Shown here: piece after piece, positions 54,401 through 64,000 of the stretch
Numbering within the stretch: the stretch's first letter is position 1
Layout: every line of letters starts with the position of its first letter
NCBI RefSeq assembly: GCF_037890695.1
Contig: NZ_CP149571.1
Coordinates: 4,432,001-4,496,000, forward strand
Length of the DNA stretch: 64,000 bases
Source of the DNA: Aeromonas jandaei
Lineage (GTDB): Bacteria > Pseudomonadota > Gammaproteobacteria > Enterobacterales > Aeromonadaceae
Direction of reading: 5' to 3'
Translations under genes and position numbers: made by a program
The notes under the pieces: model-generated
Seen by the model: the letters and a program-made list of their open reading frames with translations, nothing else
What the model was told of the DNA's origin: nothing
Database searches by the model: none

Positions 54401-57400
54401 CACCAGGTCACTCTGCGGGGCGTTGTTGACACTGGCGCTGTAGGTGATCTGCCCACCTTCGTTGACCTGCGCCGGTGCGCTCAGGGTCACCGTGGTGGTG
54501 TCCACGGTGTCGGCCACCTCGGTGGTCACCTTGCTGCTGGTGTCCAGCTGCTCGTAGTTGCCACCGCTGCTGCCGGTGATGCTCACCGTCAGGCTGCTGC
54601 CATCTTTGTAAACGTCGTCACTCGGGGCATCGACCGTCACGCTGCCGCTCAGCTCGCCCGCCTTGATGGTGATGCTGGCGCCGTTGGACAGGGTCAGCAC
54701 CAGGTCACTCTGCGGGGCGTTGTTGACACTGGCGCTGTAGGTGATCTGCCCACCTTCGTTGACCTGCGCCGGTGCGCTCAGGGTCACCGTGGTGGTGTCC
54801 ACGGTGTCGGCCACCTCGGTGGTCACCTTGCTGCTGGTGTCCAGCTGCTCGTAGTTGCCACCGCTGCTGCCGGTGATGCTCACCGTCAGGCTGCTGCCAT
54901 CTTTGTAAACGTCGTCACTCGGGGCATCGACCGTCACGCTGCCGCTCAGCTCGCCCGCCTTGATGGTGATGCTGGCGCCGTTGGACAGGGTCAGCACCAG
55001 GTCACTCTGCGGGGCATTGTTGACACTGGCGCTGTAGGTGATCTGCCCACCTTCGTTGACCTGCGCCGGTGCGCTCAGGGTCACCGTGGTGGTGTCCACG
55101 GTGTCGGCCACCTCGGTGGTCACCTTGCTGCTGGTGTCCAGCTGCTCGTAGTTGCCACCGCTGCTGCCGGTGATGCTCACCGTCAGGCTGCTGCCATCTT
55201 TGTAAACGTCGTCACTCGGGGCATCGACCGTCACGCTGCCGCTCAGCTCGCCCGCCTTGATGGTGATGCTGGCGCCGTTGGACAGGGTCAGTACCAGGTC
55301 ACTCTGCGGGGCATTGTTGACACTGGCGCTGTAGGTGATCTGCCCACCTTCGTTGACCTGCGCCGGTGCGCTCAGGGTCACCGTGGTGGTGTCCACGGTG
55401 TCGGCCACCTCGGTGGTCACCTTGCTGCTGGTGTCCAGCTGCTCGTAGTTGCCACCGCTGCTGCCGGTGATGCTCACCGTCAGGCTGCTGCCATCTTTGT
55501 AAACGTCGTCACTCGGGGCATCGACCGTCACGCTGCCGCTCAGCTCGCCCGCCTTGATGGTGATGCTGGCGCCGTTGGACAGGGTCAGCACCAGGTCACT
55601 CTGCGGGGCGTTGTTGACACTGGCGCTGTAGGTGATCTGCCCACCTTCGTTGACCTGCGCCGGTGCGCTCAGGGTCACCGTGGTGGTGTCCACGGTGTCG
55701 GCCACCTCGGTGGTCACCTTGCTGCTGGTGTCCAGCTGCTCGTAGTTGCCACCGCTGCTGCCGGTGATGCTCACCGTCAGGCTGCTGCCATCTTTGTAAA
55801 CGTCGTCACTCGGGGCATCGACCGTCACGCTGCCGCTCAGCTCGCCCGCCTTGATGGTGATGCTGGCGCCGTTGGACAGGGTCAGCACCAGGTCACTCTG
55901 CGGGGCGTTGTTGACACTGGCGCTGTAGGTGATCTGCCCACCTTCGTTGACCTGCGCCGGTGCGCTCAGGGTCACCGTGGTGGTGTCCACGGTGTCGGCC
56001 ACCTCGGTGGTCACCTTGCTGCTGGTGTCCAGCTGCTCGTAGTTGCCACCGCTGCTGCCGGTGATGCTCACCGTCAGGCTGCTGCCATCTTTGTAAACGT
56101 CGTCACTCGGGGCATCGACCGTCACGCTGCCGCTCAGCTCGCCCGCCTTGATGGTGATGCTGGCGCCGTTGGACAGGGTCAGTACCAGGTCACTCTGCGG
56201 GGCATTGTTGACACTGGCGCTGTAGGTGATCTGCCCACCTTCGTTGACCTGCGCCGGTGCGCTCAGGGTCACCGTGGTGGTGTCCACGGTGTCGGCCACC
56301 TCGGTGGTCACCTTGCTGCTGGTGTCCAGCTGCTCGTAGTTGCCACCGCTGCTGCCGGTGATGCTCACCGTCAGGCTGCTGCCATCTTTGTAAACGTCGT
56401 CACTCGGGGCATCGACCGTCACGCTGCCGCTCAGCTCGCCCGCCTTGATGGTGATGCTGGCGCCGTTGGACAGGGTCAGCACCAGGTCACTCTGCGGGGC
56501 GTTGTTGACACTGGCGCTGTAGGTGATCTGCCCACCTTCGTTGACCTGCGCCGGTGCGCTCAGGGTCACCGTGGTGGTGTCCACGGTGTCGGCCACCTCG
56601 GTGGTCACCTTGCTGCTGGTGTCCAGCTGCTCGTAGTTGCCACCGCTGCTGCCGGTGATGCTCACCGTCAGGCTGCTGCCATCTTTGTAAACGTCGTCAC
56701 TCGGGGCATCGACCGTCACGCTGCCGCTCAGCTCGCCCGCCTTGATGGTGATGCTGGCGCCGTTGGACAGGGTCAGCACCAGGTCACTCTGCGGGGCATT
56801 GTTGACACTGGCGCTGTAGGTGATCTGCCCACCTTCGTTGACCTGCGCCGGTGCGCTCAGGGTCACCGTGGTGGTGTCCACGGTGTCGGCCACCTCGGTG
56901 GTCACCTTGCTGCTGGTGTCCAGCTGCTCGTAGTTGCCACCGCTGCTGCCGGTGATGCTCACCGTCAGGCTGCTGCCATCTTTGTAAACGTCGTCACTCG
57001 GGGCATCGACCGTCACGCTGCCGCTCAGCTCGCCCGCCTTGATGGTGATGCTGGCGCCGTTGGACAGGGTCAGTACCAGGTCACTCTGCGGGGCATTGTT
57101 GACACTGGCGCTGTAGGTGATCTGCCCACCTTCGTTGACCTGCGCCGGTGCGCTCAGGGTCACCGTGGTGGTGTCCACGGTGTCGGCCACCTCGGTGGTC
57201 ACCTTGCTGCTGGTGTCCAGCTGCTCGTAGTTGCCACCGCTGCTGCCGGTGATGCTCACCGTCAGGCTGCTGCCATCTTTGTAAACGTCGTCACTCGGGG
57301 CATCGACCGTCACGCTGCCGCTCAGCTCGCCCGCCTTGATGGTGATGCTGGCGCCGTTGGACAGGGTCAGCACCAGGTCACTCTGCGGGGCGTTGTTGAC

Positions 57401-59191
57401 ACTGGCGCTGTAGGTGATCTGCCCACCTTCGTTGACCTGCGCCGGTGCGCTCAGGGTCACCGTGGTGGTGTCCACGGTGTCGGCCACCTCGGTGGTCACC
57501 TTGCTGCTGGTGTCCAGCTGCTCGTAGTTGCCACCGCTGCTGCCGGTGATGCTCACCGTCAGGCTGCTGCCATCTTTGTAAACGTCGTCACTCGGGGCAT
57601 CGACCGTCACGCTGCCGCTCAGCTCGCCCGCCTTGATGGTGATGCTGGCGCCGTTGGACAGGGTCAGCACCAGGTCACTCTGCGGGGCGTTGTTGACACT
57701 GGCGCTGTAGGTGATCTGCCCACCTTCGTTGACCTGCGCCGGTGCGCTCAGGGTCACCGTGGTGGTGTCCACGGTGTCGGCCACCTCGGTGGTCACCTTG
57801 CTGCTGGTGTCCAGCTGCTCGTAGTTGCCACCGCTGCTGCCGGTGATGCTCACCGTCAGGCTGCTGCCATCTTTGTAAACGTCGTCACTCGGGGCATCGA
57901 CCGTCACGCTGCCGCTCAGCTCGCCCGCCTTGATGGTGATGCTGGCGCCGTTGGACAGGGTCAGCACCAGGTCACTCTGCGGGGCATTGTTGACACTGGC
58001 GCTGTAGGTGATCTGCCCACCTTCGTTGACCTGCGCCGGTGCGCTCAGGGTCACCGTGGTGGTGTCCACGGTGTCGGCCACCTCGGTGGTCACCTTGCTG
58101 CTGGTGTCCAGCTGCTCGTAGTTGCCACCGCTGCTGCCGGTGATGCTCACCGTCAGGCTGCTGCCATCTTTGTAAACGTCGTCACTCGGGGCATCGACCG
58201 TCACGCTGCCGCTCAGCTCGCCCGCCTTGATGGTGATGCTGGCGCCGTTGGACAGGGTCAGCACCAGGTCACTCTGCGGGGCGTTGTTGACACTGGCGCT
58301 GTAGGTGATCTGCCCACCTTCGTTGACCTGCGCCGGAGCACCCAGGGTCACTGTGGTGGTATCGATGGTGTCGTTAATCTGGGTGGTTGTTGAAGGACCG
58401 GTAATGATCTGGTTGAAACCACCGCCCTGAGTACCAGTGATCGAAACAGTGATCGCGGACGGGTCGACATAGGGGCTGTCGGCAGGCACAGCCACAGTAA
58501 CGGAACCGGTAGTTTGGCCAGCAGGAATGGTAATGACAGCACCATTTGAGAGAGTAATGACCAGATCGGTGCCAAAAACAGGTACATCAACAGAGGCAGT
58601 AAAGGTGATGGAACCGCCTTCATTTACTTGAGGCTGCGCAGAGAGGGTCAGATTGGCGGAGATGAAAGGCTGATCTGCAATGCCTGTCGCATCCAGCGTC
58701 GGCGCGGTGCCGTTATTGTAGGTCGTATCAAACCCCGCCTGAGAGATAGTGGCATCCCCTACGCGGTCGATAGTAACAAAGCCGCCGTTACCGCTGGCGC
58801 CAGCAACACCGCCGACGCCACCACCACCACCGGCGGCAGGTGCACCACCCGCTGCAGGAGCTTCAAGAGTCTTGGTCGGGTCAGCGCCGCCCAAAATGGC
58901 TTGTTGCAGTGCATTGATATCGCTCGGAGTGCCGGGTGCACCGTTTTGTGCCAGCTGGGGTGCATCTCCCTCTTCGGCCGACTCGCTCGGCTGACCGGCC
59001 GGCTGCACATTGAACGACTGGTTGCCGCCCATAAAGCTGCCACCATCGGGAGAGACAATCACAGCCCCTTTTGGCAGTACATCCCCTTCAACCAACAGCT
59101 TCCGGCTGCCGTCTGCGGCAAGCAGGTAAATCTTTCCTTTGAGTTGGGTTACGGTTACGCCCTGTTCCAAGGTAATGGCATTGGTAATCAT
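48443..59191 (-). CDS. Adhesin N-terminal and repeat fragment
   Basis: A 3,582-codon frame starting at ATG 59191 (GGAGAG 2 bases upstream of the AAC before the ATG). Residues 1-60 ([35 protein letters not shown]) are the retention module that holds the adhesin in the outer-membrane pore. PAAG occurs at 112-115 and 118-121 in a Gly/Ala/Pro linker, matching the place and form of the LapG cleavage motif. Two Ig-like domains follow (about 165-280), then the 17x99 and 11x120 arrays. The frame ends in a false tail, [19 protein letters not shown], created by the frameshift; the correct frame continues [18 protein letters not shown]. Confidence 0.9.
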   Translation of the reverse strand: MITNAITLEQGVTVTQLKGKIYLLAADGSRKLLVEGDVLPKGAVIVSPDGGSFMGGNQSFNVQPAGQPSESAEEGDAPQLAQNGAPGTPSDINALQQAILGGADPTKTLEAPAAGGAPAAGGGGGVGGVAGASGNGGFVTIDRVGDATISQAGFDTTYNNGTAPTLDATGIADQPFISANLTLSAQPQVNEGGSITFTASVDVPVFGTDLVITLSNGAVITIPAGQTTGSVTVAVPADSPYVDPSAITVSITGTQGGGFNQIITGPSTTTQINDTIDTTTVTLGAPAQVNEGGQITYSASVNNAPQSDLVLTLSNGASITIKAGELSGSVTVDAPSDDVYKDGSSLTVSITGSSGGNYEQLDTSSKVTTEVADTVDTTTVTLSAPAQVNEGGQITYSASVNNAPQSDLVLTLSNGASITIKAGELSGSVTVDAPSDDVYKDGSSLTVSITGSSGGNYEQLDTSSKVTTEVADTVDTTTVTLSAPAQVNEGGQITYSASVNNAPQSDLVLTLSNGASITIKAGELSGSVTVDAPSDDVYKDGSSLTVSITGSSGGNYEQLDTSSKVTTEVADTVDTTTVTLSAPAQVNEGGQITYSASVNNAPQSDLVLTLSNGASITIKAGELSGSVTVDAPSDDVYKDGSSLTVSITGSSGGNYEQLDTSSKVTTEVADTVDTTTVTLSAPAQVNEGGQITYSASVNNAPQSDLVLTLSNGASITIKAGELSGSVTVDAPSDDVYKDGSSLTVSITGSSGGNYEQLDTSSKVTTEVADTVDTTTVTLSAPAQVNEGGQITYSASVNNAPQSDLVLTLSNGASITIKAGELSGSVTVDAPSDDVYKDGSSLTVSITGSSGGNYEQLDTSSKVTTEVADTVDTTTVTLSAPAQVNEGGQITYSASVNNAPQSDLVLTLSNGASITIKAGELSGSVTVDAPSDDVYKDGSSLTVSITGSSGGNYEQLDTSSKVTTEVADTVDTTTVTLSAPAQVNEGGQITYSASVNNAPQSDLVLTLSNGASITIKAGELSGSVTVDAPSDDVYKDGSSLTVSITGSSGGNYEQLDTSSKVTTEVADTVDTTTVTLSAPAQVNEGGQITYSASVNNAPQSDLVLTLSNGASITIKAGELSGSVTVDAPSDDVYKDGSSLTVSITGSSGGNYEQLDTSSKVTTEVADTVDTTTVTLSAPAQVNEGGQITYSASVNNAPQSDLVLTLSNGASITIKAGELSGSVTVDAPSDDVYKDGSSLTVSITGSSGGNYEQLDTSSKVTTEVADTVDTTTVTLSAPAQVNEGGQITYSASVNNAPQSDLVLTLSNGASITIKAGELSGSVTVDAPSDDVYKDGSSLTVSITGSSGGNYEQLDTSSKVTTEVADTVDTTTVTLSAPAQVNEGGQITYSASVNNAPQSDLVLTLSNGASITIKAGELSGSVTVDAPSDDVYKDGSSLTVSITGSSGGNYEQLDTSSKVTTEVADTVDTTTVTLSAPAQVNEGGQITYSASVNNAPQSDLVLTLSNGASITIKAGELSGSVTVDAPSDDVYKDGSSLTVSITGSSGGNYEQLDTSSKVTTEVADTVDTTTVTLSAPAQVNEGGQITYSASVNNAPQSDLVLTLSNGASITIKAGELSGSVTVDAPSDDVYKDGSSLTVSITGSSGGNYEQLDTSSKVTTEVADTVDTTTVTLSAPAQVNEGGQITYSASVNNAPQSDLVLTLSNGASITIKAGELSGSVTVDAPSDDVYKDGSSLTVSITGSSGGNYEQLDTSSKVTTEVADTVDTTTVTLSAPAQVNEGGQITYSASVNNAPQSDLVLTLSNGASITIKAGELSGSVTVDAPSDDVYKDGSSLTVSITGSSGGNYEQLDTSSKVTTEVADTVDTTTVTLSAPAQVNEGGQITYSASVNNAPQSDLVLTLSNGASITIKAGELSGSVTVDAPSDDVYKDGSSLTVSITGSSGGNYEQLDTSSKVTTEVADTVDTTTVTLSSATNGQTVTEGGSIVYTASVSNPVTGSPLTVTLSNGVVITIPVGSSSANSDPVPVRGDDIYQQGEELLSVTIDKTSGGNYENVVSTGTITNTVVDDQDLPTLTLTGDANVVEGGKASYTLSISDAPKTDLTVKVVVGHITTDEGDVQAVTRDVVIKAGTTSVSFDVATKDDVYAEPAEQFKVSVSGTSGGGYEKAPALPGAVTTTITDEDGSPDQPKDAPTLTLTGDANVVEGGKASYTLSISDAPKTDLTVKVVVGHITTDEGDVQAVTRDVVIKAGTTSVSFDVATKDDVYAEPAEQFRVSVSGTSGGGYEKAPALPGAVTTTITDEDGSPDQPKDAPTLTLTGDANVVEGGKASYTLSISDAPKTDLTVKVVVGHITTDEGDVQAVTRDVVIKAGTTSVSFDVATKDDVYAEPAEQFRVSVSGTSGGGYEKAPALPGAVTTTITDEDGSPDQPKDAPTLTLTGDANVVEGGKASYTLSISDAPKTDLTVKVVVGHITTDEGDVQAVTRDVVIKAGTTSVSFDVATKDDVYAEPAEQFRVSVSGTSGGGYEKAPALPGAVTTTITDEDGSPDQPKDAPTLTLTGDANVVEGGKASYTLSISDAPKTDLTVKVVVGHITTDEGDVQAVTRDVVIKAGTTSVSFDVATKDDVYAEPAEQFKVSVSGTSGGGYEKAPALPGAVTTTITDEDGSPDQPKDAPTLTLTGDANVVEGGKASYTLSISDAPKTDLTVKVVVGHITTDEGDVQAVTRDVVIKAGTTSVSFDVATKDDVYAEPAEQFRVSVSGTSGGGYEKAPALPGAVTTTITDEDGSPDQPKDAPTLTLTGDANVVEGGKASYTLSISDAPKTDLTVKVVVGHITTDEGDVQAVTRDVVIKAGTTSVSFDVATKDDVYAEPAEQFRVSVSGTSGGGYEKAPALPGAVTTTITDEDGSPDQPKDAPTLTLTGDANVVEGGKASYTLSISDAPKTDLTVKVVVGHITTDEGDVQAVTRDVVIKAGTTSVSFDVATKDDVYAEPAEQFRVSVSGTSGGGYEKAPALPGAVTTTITDEDGSPDQPKDAPTLTLTGDANVVEGGKASYTLSISDAPKTDLTVKVVVGHITTDEGDVQAVTRDVVIKAGTTSVSFDVATKDDVYAEPAEQFKVSVSGTSGGGYEKAPALPGAVTTTITDEDGSPDQPKDAPTLTLTGDANVVEGGKASYTLSISDAPKTDLTVKVVVGHITTDEGDVQAVTRDVVIKAGTTSVSFDVATKDDVYAEPAEQFRVSVSGTSGGGYEKAPALPGAVTTTITDEDGSPDQPKDAPTLTLTGDANVVEGGKASYTLSISDAPKTDLTVKVVVGHITTDEGDVQAVTRDVVIKAGTTSVSFDVATKDDVYAEPAEQFKVSVSGTSGGGYEKAPALPGAVTTTITDEAVPGAEDTVYAQIEVDQSSVVEGGALKYTVSLVDKDGNAVTLPAGKVVTLNLAWSGAAANDGDTSGRPASVTIGANGKAEFTVTTVNDTIYEMDEKLAVTISGVKINSAFEAISIVNGKGSAETVIVDNDAPPTVVINKPAVVSEEGLANGLPDNAGNTDTTNATVASGTITVGDVDSSSVTVSLSGSIRTQVRRAGCEVELGCIR
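49063..52994 (-). repeat. 11 tandem copies of a 360-bp coding repeat
   Basis: Exact 360-base period (11 copies; the last is slightly short), each encoding 120 residues from [15 protein letters not shown] through [13 protein letters not shown] to [15 protein letters not shown]. Copies differ at only a few bases: Lys/Arg in EQF(K/R)VSV, and silent changes. Confidence 0.97.
53291..58339 (-). repeat. 17 tandem copies of a 297-bp coding repeat
   Basis: Exact 297-base period, 17 copies (5,049 bases). Each encodes 99 residues: [59 protein letters not shown], then a Val-Ala-Asp link. An Ig-like LapA-type repeat fold. Copies differ at two or three silent bases only. Confidence 0.97.
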
Positions 59192-59423
59192 GTTCTCTCC
59201 TGAATCCTGATTTGCATGCAAAAAGCCACAGCCTACTTTGCACACAGGCAGTGGAAATAACCAGTGAGAAAATTCGAAAGAATAGACTGATTTGGGGCTG
59301 AACTGTTCAGCCGGCCAGAAGGGTCGGAGCTAACGGAGGGATATAAAATAAAATCAATTTTATCAGTACATTACAGAAATATGGCAGGAGCATGACAAAC
59401 CATGCACCTGCCATTTCAGAGAG
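59192..59423. promoter_or_regulatory. Region upstream of the adhesin gene
   Basis: 232 bases upstream of the adhesin start and downstream of yidE. It holds an AT-rich palindrome (ATAAAAT-CA-ATTTTAT, 59348-59363), which may be a promoter or binding site, and a 14-bp hairpin with one mismatch at 59381-59414 (ATGGCAGG...CCTGCCAT) that may end the yidE transcript. Confidence 0.5.
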
Positions 59424-61085
59424 TTATGCGCCAGCCCAGAGGATGATGGCCAAAAGCTGCGGCGAGATGATCCGCAGGAACATCACCAGCGGGTAGACAG
59501 TGGCATATGAGAGAGCACTGGCGCCGCTGGTCGGATGCATGGCGTTGGCAAAGGCCAGCGCGGGAGGATCGGTCATGGAGCCGGCCAGCAAACCACACAG
59601 GGTGAGGTAGTTCATCTTGCCATAGAGGCGAGCCAGCACCCCGACCACCAGCAACGGAATAAGGGTAATGGCGACGCCGTAGAGCATCCATGAGGGACCA
59701 TCGCCGTGGATCAGGGTATCGACGAAACCGGCACCGGACTTGAAGCCGACCACCGCCAGAAACAGCACGATCCCGATCTCCCGCAGCGCCAGGTTGGCAC
59801 TGGGCGGCATGAACCAGTAGAGCTTGCCGATGCTGCCGATCCGCGACAGGATCAGCGCCACCACCAGCGGCTCGCCCGCCAGGCCGAGCTTGAGCGCGGC
59901 CGGGAAGCCCGGCAGATAGAAGGGGATGGAGCCAAGCAGCACGCCAAGACCGATCCCGATAAAGACCGGCAGCATCTGCACCTGCTGCAGCTTTTGCTGC
60001 ACGTTGCCGACCACATTGGTCACCGCTTCGATGGCATCGAGGCGTCCCACCAGGTTGAGGATGTCACCAAACTGCAGGCTGGTCTGGCTGGTCGGCACCA
60101 GTTCGATACCGGCCCGATTGAGGCGGGAGATCACCACGTCATAACGCTGTTTGATGTCGAGATCGCGGATCTTCTTGCCCAACACCTGTTCGTTGGTCAC
60201 TACCACCCGTTCAACGCGCAGGTCGGTACCACGAGTCGAGAGCGAGGTCTCCACCTCCTCCCCGAGCACCAGCAGCACCTTGTGCAGCGCATGGCGCTCA
60301 CCCACCAGGTGGAGCAGGTCGCCCAACTCGATGCGCGAATCGGGACGCGGCACCATCAACTCATCGCCGCGCTTGAGGCGCGAGCAGATGACATCAGCCT
60401 CGTCGAGACTCGGGATCTCGCTCAGCATCAGGCCATGCATATTGGGGTTGCGCACCGCGATGTTGATGGTCTGCAGGCTCTCCTTGGTCTTGCCGGTCTG
60501 CAGCTCGAACTGGGCGGCTTCCTCCTCAACCTTGATGCGAAAGAAGACCCTGATCAGCCACATGGTGAGCAAAATGCCGCAGATACCGAACGGGTAGGCA
60601 ACCGCATAGCCCATCCCCATCAGACCGGTGGAGCCGGGGGCGGCCCCCAGTTCACCCAGGATCTGCTGGCCCGCACCGAGCGAAGGAGTATTGGTGACCG
60701 CACCGGAGAAGACCCCGAGGATCACCGGCAGCGGCACATCGAACAGCTGGTGCAGGGCCGCAGCGACCACGCCGCCGAGCAACACCAGCAGGGCCGCAAA
60801 GCCGTTGAGCTTGAGACCGGAGCTGCGCAGAGAAGAGAAGAAGCCGGGACCAACCTGAATGCCGATGGTGTAGACAAACAGGATCAGACCGAACTCTTGA
60901 ATGAAGTGCAGGGTTTGTTCATCCAGTGCGAGACCGGAGATGCCAGCAAAGTGGCCGACTATGATGCCGCCGAACAGCACCCCTCCTATCCCCAACCCGA
61001 CGCCATAGACTCGCCAGTTCCCCAGCCAGAGTCCCAGCACTGCCACCAGCGACAACATGCTGATGGAAAGCGCGATATCACTCAT
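59424..61085 (-). CDS. yidE: YidE-type putative transporter (AAE family)
   Basis: A 553-residue inner-membrane protein, exactly the E. coli YidE length. Two blocks of about five membrane helices (1-185 and 375-553) flank a cytoplasmic region with two TrkA-C domains (about 205-290 and 295-370: [15 protein letters not shown] and [19 protein letters not shown]). Long identities with E. coli YidE ([31 protein letters not shown]). The family includes the aspartate:alanine exchanger AspT; the substrate of YidE is not established. ATG 61085 is chosen because relatives begin MSDIAL; an ATG lies 9 bases upstream. Confidence 0.95.
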   Translation of the reverse strand: MSDIALSISMLSLVAVLGLWLGNWRVYGVGLGIGGVLFGGIIVGHFAGISGLALDEQTLHFIQEFGLILFVYTIGIQVGPGFFSSLRSSGLKLNGFAALLVLLGGVVAAALHQLFDVPLPVILGVFSGAVTNTPSLGAGQQILGELGAAPGSTGLMGMGYAVAYPFGICGILLTMWLIRVFFRIKVEEEAAQFELQTGKTKESLQTINIAVRNPNMHGLMLSEIPSLDEADVICSRLKRGDELMVPRPDSRIELGDLLHLVGERHALHKVLLVLGEEVETSLSTRGTDLRVERVVVTNEQVLGKKIRDLDIKQRYDVVISRLNRAGIELVPTSQTSLQFGDILNLVGRLDAIEAVTNVVGNVQQKLQQVQMLPVFIGIGLGVLLGSIPFYLPGFPAALKLGLAGEPLVVALILSRIGSIGKLYWFMPPSANLALREIGIVLFLAVVGFKSGAGFVDTLIHGDGPSWMLYGVAITLIPLLVVGVLARLYGKMNYLTLCGLLAGSMTDPPALAFANAMHPTSGASALSYATVYPLVMFLRIISPQLLAIILWAGA

Positions 61086-61202
61086 TGTGTGCATCCTTTG
61101 CGAATTGAACTGTCCTTAGCTTGTCAGCAAACGATGCCGCCAACTGTGTGATAACGCACGAATTTATCCTTTGGCGCGGCAAAAATACCAATTAAGGGTT
61201 AA

Positions 61203-61838
61203 TTAAACGACATAGCCATAAATGGCCATAAAGTGACAAATGCTGCCCCCCAGCACAAACAGATGCCAGATGGCGTGGTTGTAGGGAATTCGCTTGGCCA
61301 CGTAGAAGATCACCCCGAGGCTGTAGACCAGCCCGCCCACCGCGAGCAGCAGCAGCCCTTCACCAGCCAGATGGATATAGAGCTGATAGATAACCACCAG
61401 CGACAGCCAGCCCAGCATCAGATAGGTGAACAGCGACAACTTCTTGAAGCGATTGATGAATATCAGCTTGAACACCACCCCGGCCAACGCCAGCCCCCAG
61501 ATCACCACCATCAGCCCGTGCGCCAGCGGCGTATCGAGCGCCACCAGCAGGAAGGGAGTATAGGTACCGGCGATCAGCAGATAGATGGCACAGTGATCAA
61601 ACACCTTGCACCAGCGTCGCGCCTTGCCCTCCGCCATGCTGTGGTAGAGGGTCGAGGCGAGATAGAGCAGCACCAGACTGCCACCATAGAGGCTGTAGCT
61701 CACCAGCGCTTGCGTGCCCTGCCCCCACCCCTTGATCAGCAGCAGCACCAACCCGACGATACCCAGCAACAATCCCGCTCCGTGGCTCAGCCGGTTGGCC
61801 AGCTCTTCCCGGGGGGAGTAATCCATCACACCACTCAT
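61203..61838 (-). CDS. trhA: TrhA/hemolysin III family membrane protein
   Basis: A 211-residue PAQR-like membrane protein with seven hydrophobic segments. Conserved residues: Glu-x-x-N-x-x-S-H-G at the start ([12 protein letters not shown]), [23 protein letters not shown], and the final [14 protein letters not shown]. The His residues of these motifs probably bind a metal. E. coli YqfA is a relative; recent work links such proteins to membrane fluidity rather than haemolysis. The true start is ATG 61838 (CGGAG 8 bases upstream); the GTG 9 bases earlier overlaps the ribosome site. Confidence 0.9.
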   Translation of the reverse strand: MSGVMDYSPREELANRLSHGAGLLLGIVGLVLLLIKGWGQGTQALVSYSLYGGSLVLLYLASTLYHSMAEGKARRWCKVFDHCAIYLLIAGTYTPFLLVALDTPLAHGLMVVIWGLALAGVVFKLIFINRFKKLSLFTYLMLGWLSLVVIYQLYIHLAGEGLLLLAVGGLVYSLGVIFYVAKRIPYNHAIWHLFVLGGSICHFMAIYGYVV

Positions 61839-62012
61839 AACATTCACTCCGTTATCATTGGCGACACTCTACCCAGCGCCATTTCAGAGTACAAGCGTTC
61901 GCTTAAAAAATGGGGTGGCTGTCACCCGCCCCCCTTTGGTGTATGCTCTGCCGCCGATGCCCGACAGAAGCGGCATAGACACCTACCCCGGTGACCTGGT
62001 CTGGAGAACCTG

Positions 62013-63536
62013 ATGAAGTTGACTGAGCTGTTTGCACAAGCGGATCCCGCCTTTGGCGAGGCGATGAGCACCTTGCTGGAGACCTTCCACCACTCCGACG
62101 ACAGTCAGGCCCCCTACCAGCACGACCTGTTCACCCATCAGCTCGACCAGTCCCGCATGCCCGCCAGCGGCTGCTCGACCGAAGCCTATCTAGCCCGTCT
62201 GGCCACCCTTGTCCCCGGCGCCTCTCATCTCACCTCGCCACGCTACATGGGTCATATGACGGCACCATTGCCGGCCTTCACTGCCGAGCTCTCCCGTCTG
62301 GTGGTGATGCTCAACCAGAATCCGATGAAGATGGAGTCCTCCCGCCTGCTCAGCTTTCTGGAGCGGGAGGTGCTGGCCAAGCTGCACCGCCTTATCTATG
62401 GCATGGACGATGCCTTCTACGGCGAGCAGATGCATGCCAAGGATGCCGCCCTCGGCGTCATGACCAGCGGCGGCACCATCGCCAACGTCACGGCGCTGTG
62501 GCTGGCCCGCAACCGCGCCTGTGGCGACAACCTGTTCGCCCTCTATGAGCAGGGCTATCGCGGCGCCGTCATTTTGGGCTCCCGACTGATGCACTACTCC
62601 TTCGACAAGGGGATGGATCTGCTGGGATTGGGCGCCCGCAGCGTCTGGCGCCTGGAAACCGACGAGCAGAACCGGCTCAGTCTGGCTGCGCTGGAACAGG
62701 CTCTGCTGCGCTGCAAAGAGGAAAAACTCAAGGTACTGGCGCTGGTCGGCGTGGCGGGCAGCACCGACTTTGGCTCCATCGACCCCCTGCCGGAGCTGGC
62801 CGCCATCGCCGAGCGCGAGCAGATCCACTTCCACGTGGATGCCGCCTGGGGTGGCCCGACCCTCTTCTCCCCCCGCTATCAAAACCTGTTGGCCGGGATC
62901 GAGCATGCCGATACCGTCACTCTGGATGGCCACAAACAGCTGCTGGTGCCGCTCGGTACCGGCATGCTGCTCTGTCGTCAGCCGGACCTGATGATGGCGG
63001 TCAAGCGGGAGGCCCCTTACGCCATCCGTGCCACCTCGTTCGATCAGGGCCGCTTTACGCTGGAGGGCACCCGCCCGGCCAACGCCCTTTATCTGGATGC
63101 CGCCTTCCAGCTGTTCGGCCAGCAAGGCTATGCCGACCTCATCGAGGCCAACTACGACCGGGCCCGACTGATGGCCGAGCTTATCACCAGCAATCCGGCC
63201 TTCGAGCTGATGTCTGCTCCGGTGATGAACCTGCTCTCCTATCGCTGCATCCCGCCCCATCTGCAGGGCAAGGTGCTGGATGAAGCGGCCAACGAGCAGA
63301 TCAACGCCTTCAACGTGGCCCTGCAAAAAGCCCAGCGGGCCGAGGGGCACAGCTTTGTCTCCCGTACCCAGCGCGCCGTGGTGCGATACGGTGCCCAGCC
63401 GCTCACCCTGCTGCGCGCCGTGTTGCTCAACCCTTTGATTGAAGAGCGCCATATCCGCGACCTGCTGGCCGATCAGCAGCGACTGGGGATCTCCATTGCT
63501 CGCCAACTGTTTGGCGACAGCGCGGAACCGGCGTAA
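62013..63536 (+). CDS. panP: PLP-dependent aspartate 1-decarboxylase PanP
   Basis: A 507-residue group II decarboxylase. PLP-stacking His274 with Asp276 in FHVDAAWGG; Schiff-base Lys308 in LDGHKQLL. N-terminal SRYMGHMTAPLP-like block and internal TSGGTIANVTAL fit the PanP family. In Vibrio and relatives PanP makes beta-alanine from aspartate for pantothenate, replacing PanD; no panD, panB or panC is in the window. Start at ATG 62013 follows GGAGAACC. Stands alone on the plus strand, divergent from the hemolysin III-type gene. Confidence 0.88.
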   Translation: MKLTELFAQADPAFGEAMSTLLETFHHSDDSQAPYQHDLFTHQLDQSRMPASGCSTEAYLARLATLVPGASHLTSPRYMGHMTAPLPAFTAELSRLVVMLNQNPMKMESSRLLSFLEREVLAKLHRLIYGMDDAFYGEQMHAKDAALGVMTSGGTIANVTALWLARNRACGDNLFALYEQGYRGAVILGSRLMHYSFDKGMDLLGLGARSVWRLETDEQNRLSLAALEQALLRCKEEKLKVLALVGVAGSTDFGSIDPLPELAAIAEREQIHFHVDAAWGGPTLFSPRYQNLLAGIEHADTVTLDGHKQLLVPLGTGMLLCRQPDLMMAVKREAPYAIRATSFDQGRFTLEGTRPANALYLDAAFQLFGQQGYADLIEANYDRARLMAELITSNPAFELMSAPVMNLLSYRCIPPHLQGKVLDEAANEQINAFNVALQKAQRAEGHSFVSRTQRAVVRYGAQPLTLLRAVLLNPLIEERHIRDLLADQQRLGISIARQLFGDSAEPA

Positions 63537-63626
63537 AAATGAGCGGTCTTATTCATTTGCCGTTGTCCGCCGTGCAGGTAGACTGGGCGAAATTTGCAGG
63601 CCATCTTTGAGGACTAGGCGTCAGAA

Positions 63627-64000
63627 ATGAAGCAATTTATTGAATTTATTCCACTTATCGTTTTCTTTGCGGTCTACAAGTTCTACGACATCTACATGGC
63701 TACTGGCGCCCTGGTGGTGGTCACCGGTCTGCAGCTCGCCTATAGCTGGATCCGCTATCGCAAGGTCGAGAAGATGCAGCTCTTTACCTTCCTGCTGGTC
63801 GGCTTCTTTGGCGGTCTCACTGTGTTCTTCCACGATGACACCTTCATCAAGTGGAAAGTGACCGTTATCAATGCCCTGTTTGCACTGGGTCTGATCATCA
63901 GCCGCTATGGCTTTGGCAAGAACCTGATCAAGCAGATGCTGGCCAAGGAGCTGCAGGCGCCCGACGCTATCTGGGATCGGGTCAACCTCGGCTGGGCCGG
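63627..64000 (+). CDS. yciB: Septation protein YciB (IspA), N-terminal part
   Basis: The first 124 codons are in the window; the gene runs off the right edge. Begins [20 protein letters not shown], the YciB signature, followed by membrane segments near 5-20, 23-40, 52-67 and 74-92. Family members are about 180 residues and influence cell-division and envelope synthesis. Start at ATG 63627. Confidence 0.93.
   Translation, partial: MKQFIEFIPLIVFFAVYKFYDIYMATGALVVVTGLQLAYSWIRYRKVEKMQLFTFLLVGFFGGLTVFFHDDTFIKWKVTVINALFALGLIISRYGFGKNLIKQMLAKELQAPDAIWDRVNLGWA

Larger units (their letters stand above)
44551..59191 (-). pseudogene. Giant LapA/RTX-type adhesin gene, single frameshift
   Basis: The whole 14,641-base locus reads as one adhesin of about 4,880 residues if a single base is removed near 48,495. 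Order from the N-terminus: retention module, PAAG sites, linker, 17 repeats of 99 residues, an unlike block, 11 repeats of 120 residues, bridging Ig-like domains, Calx-beta-like domains, RTX repeats and a C-terminal type I secretion region. Length minus one is a multiple of three, as expected for one extra base. Such proteins are secreted by a LapBCE-type system and held in the outer membrane until the protease LapG releases them. No lapB, lapC, lapE, lapD or lapG is in the window. The frameshift separates the secretion signal from the repeats, so the long fragment could not be exported by this route. Confidence 0.8.

Noticed and set aside
49063..58339. CRISPR array
   Set aside because: Units are contiguous, long and coding, with no spacers between them.
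53102..58393. A 1,763-codon open frame on the plus strand over the 17-copy array
   Set aside because: Same effect: stop-free antisense frame multiplied by tandem repeats with a period of 297.
59348..59363. Fur box upstream of the adhesin
   Set aside because: The palindrome is AT-rich but does not follow the GATAAT-type Fur pattern.

Overview
The window looks like a chromosomal segment of an Aeromonas species. The proline iminopeptidase at 39310-40584 has the length and sequence I remember for the Aeromonas sobria enzyme. The slyX, slyD, yheV, yheT, yheU, prkB, yhfA, crp block is the gammaproteobacterial order seen in E. coli, without the kefB and yheS genes that sit inside it there. RraB, YidE, PanP and YciB homologues also fit. 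Genus is inference from gene content; no rRNA is present.

Layout. 1-5.9 kb: small surface and unknown genes, a LuxO-like sigma-54 response regulator, the chaperone/PPIase FkpA (here with a lipobox), a WD40 lipoprotein and SlyX. 5.9-14.5 kb: slyD and yheV, an AraC-like protein, cheV, yheT, a diguanylate cyclase broken by an in-frame TGA, yheU, prkB, two lipoproteins, yhfA and crp. 14.6-22.3 kb: rlmA, a general porin behind a good CRP box, an L,D-transpeptidase-like protein, a universal stress protein, a periplasmic binding protein, a FlxA-like protein, an RNA methyltransferase and psuK-psuG for pseudouridine breakdown.

22.3-39.2 kb is an aryl polyene (APE) pigment/lipid locus. A leftward arm holds a lipoprotein, a methyltransferase and a small repeat lipoprotein. 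A rightward run of 17 tightly overlapping genes encodes a type II polyketide-like machine: two ketosynthases and a chain-length factor, a ketoreductase, two hotdog dehydratases, two ACPs, an AMP ligase, an MIO ammonia lyase for the aryl head, acyl/glycosyl transferases, an MMPL exporter, and LolA-like and DUF3261 lipid-handling proteins. The LolA-like gene carries an in-frame TGA where Trp is expected.

39.3-44.5 kb: proline iminopeptidase, a 44-codon lipoprotein-like gene, tRNA-Phe and tRNA-Asn behind a near-consensus promoter, rraB, a PAS-GGDEF-EAL protein and a lipoprotein. 44.55-59.19 kb: one giant leftward LapA/RTX-type adhesin of about 4,880 codons, with an N-terminal retention module, two PAAG motifs, 17 near-identical 99-residue repeats, 11 near-identical 120-residue repeats, RTX nonapeptides and a C-terminal secretion region. 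A single frameshift near 48,495 splits it. 59.4-64 kb: yidE, a hemolysin III/TrhA-like protein, panP and the start of yciB.

Common thread: three lesions (cyclase, APE LolA-like gene, adhesin) all fall in biofilm or cell-surface genes, which points either to loss of adhesion functions in this strain or to sequence errors. I saw no phage, insertion sequence or CRISPR array.
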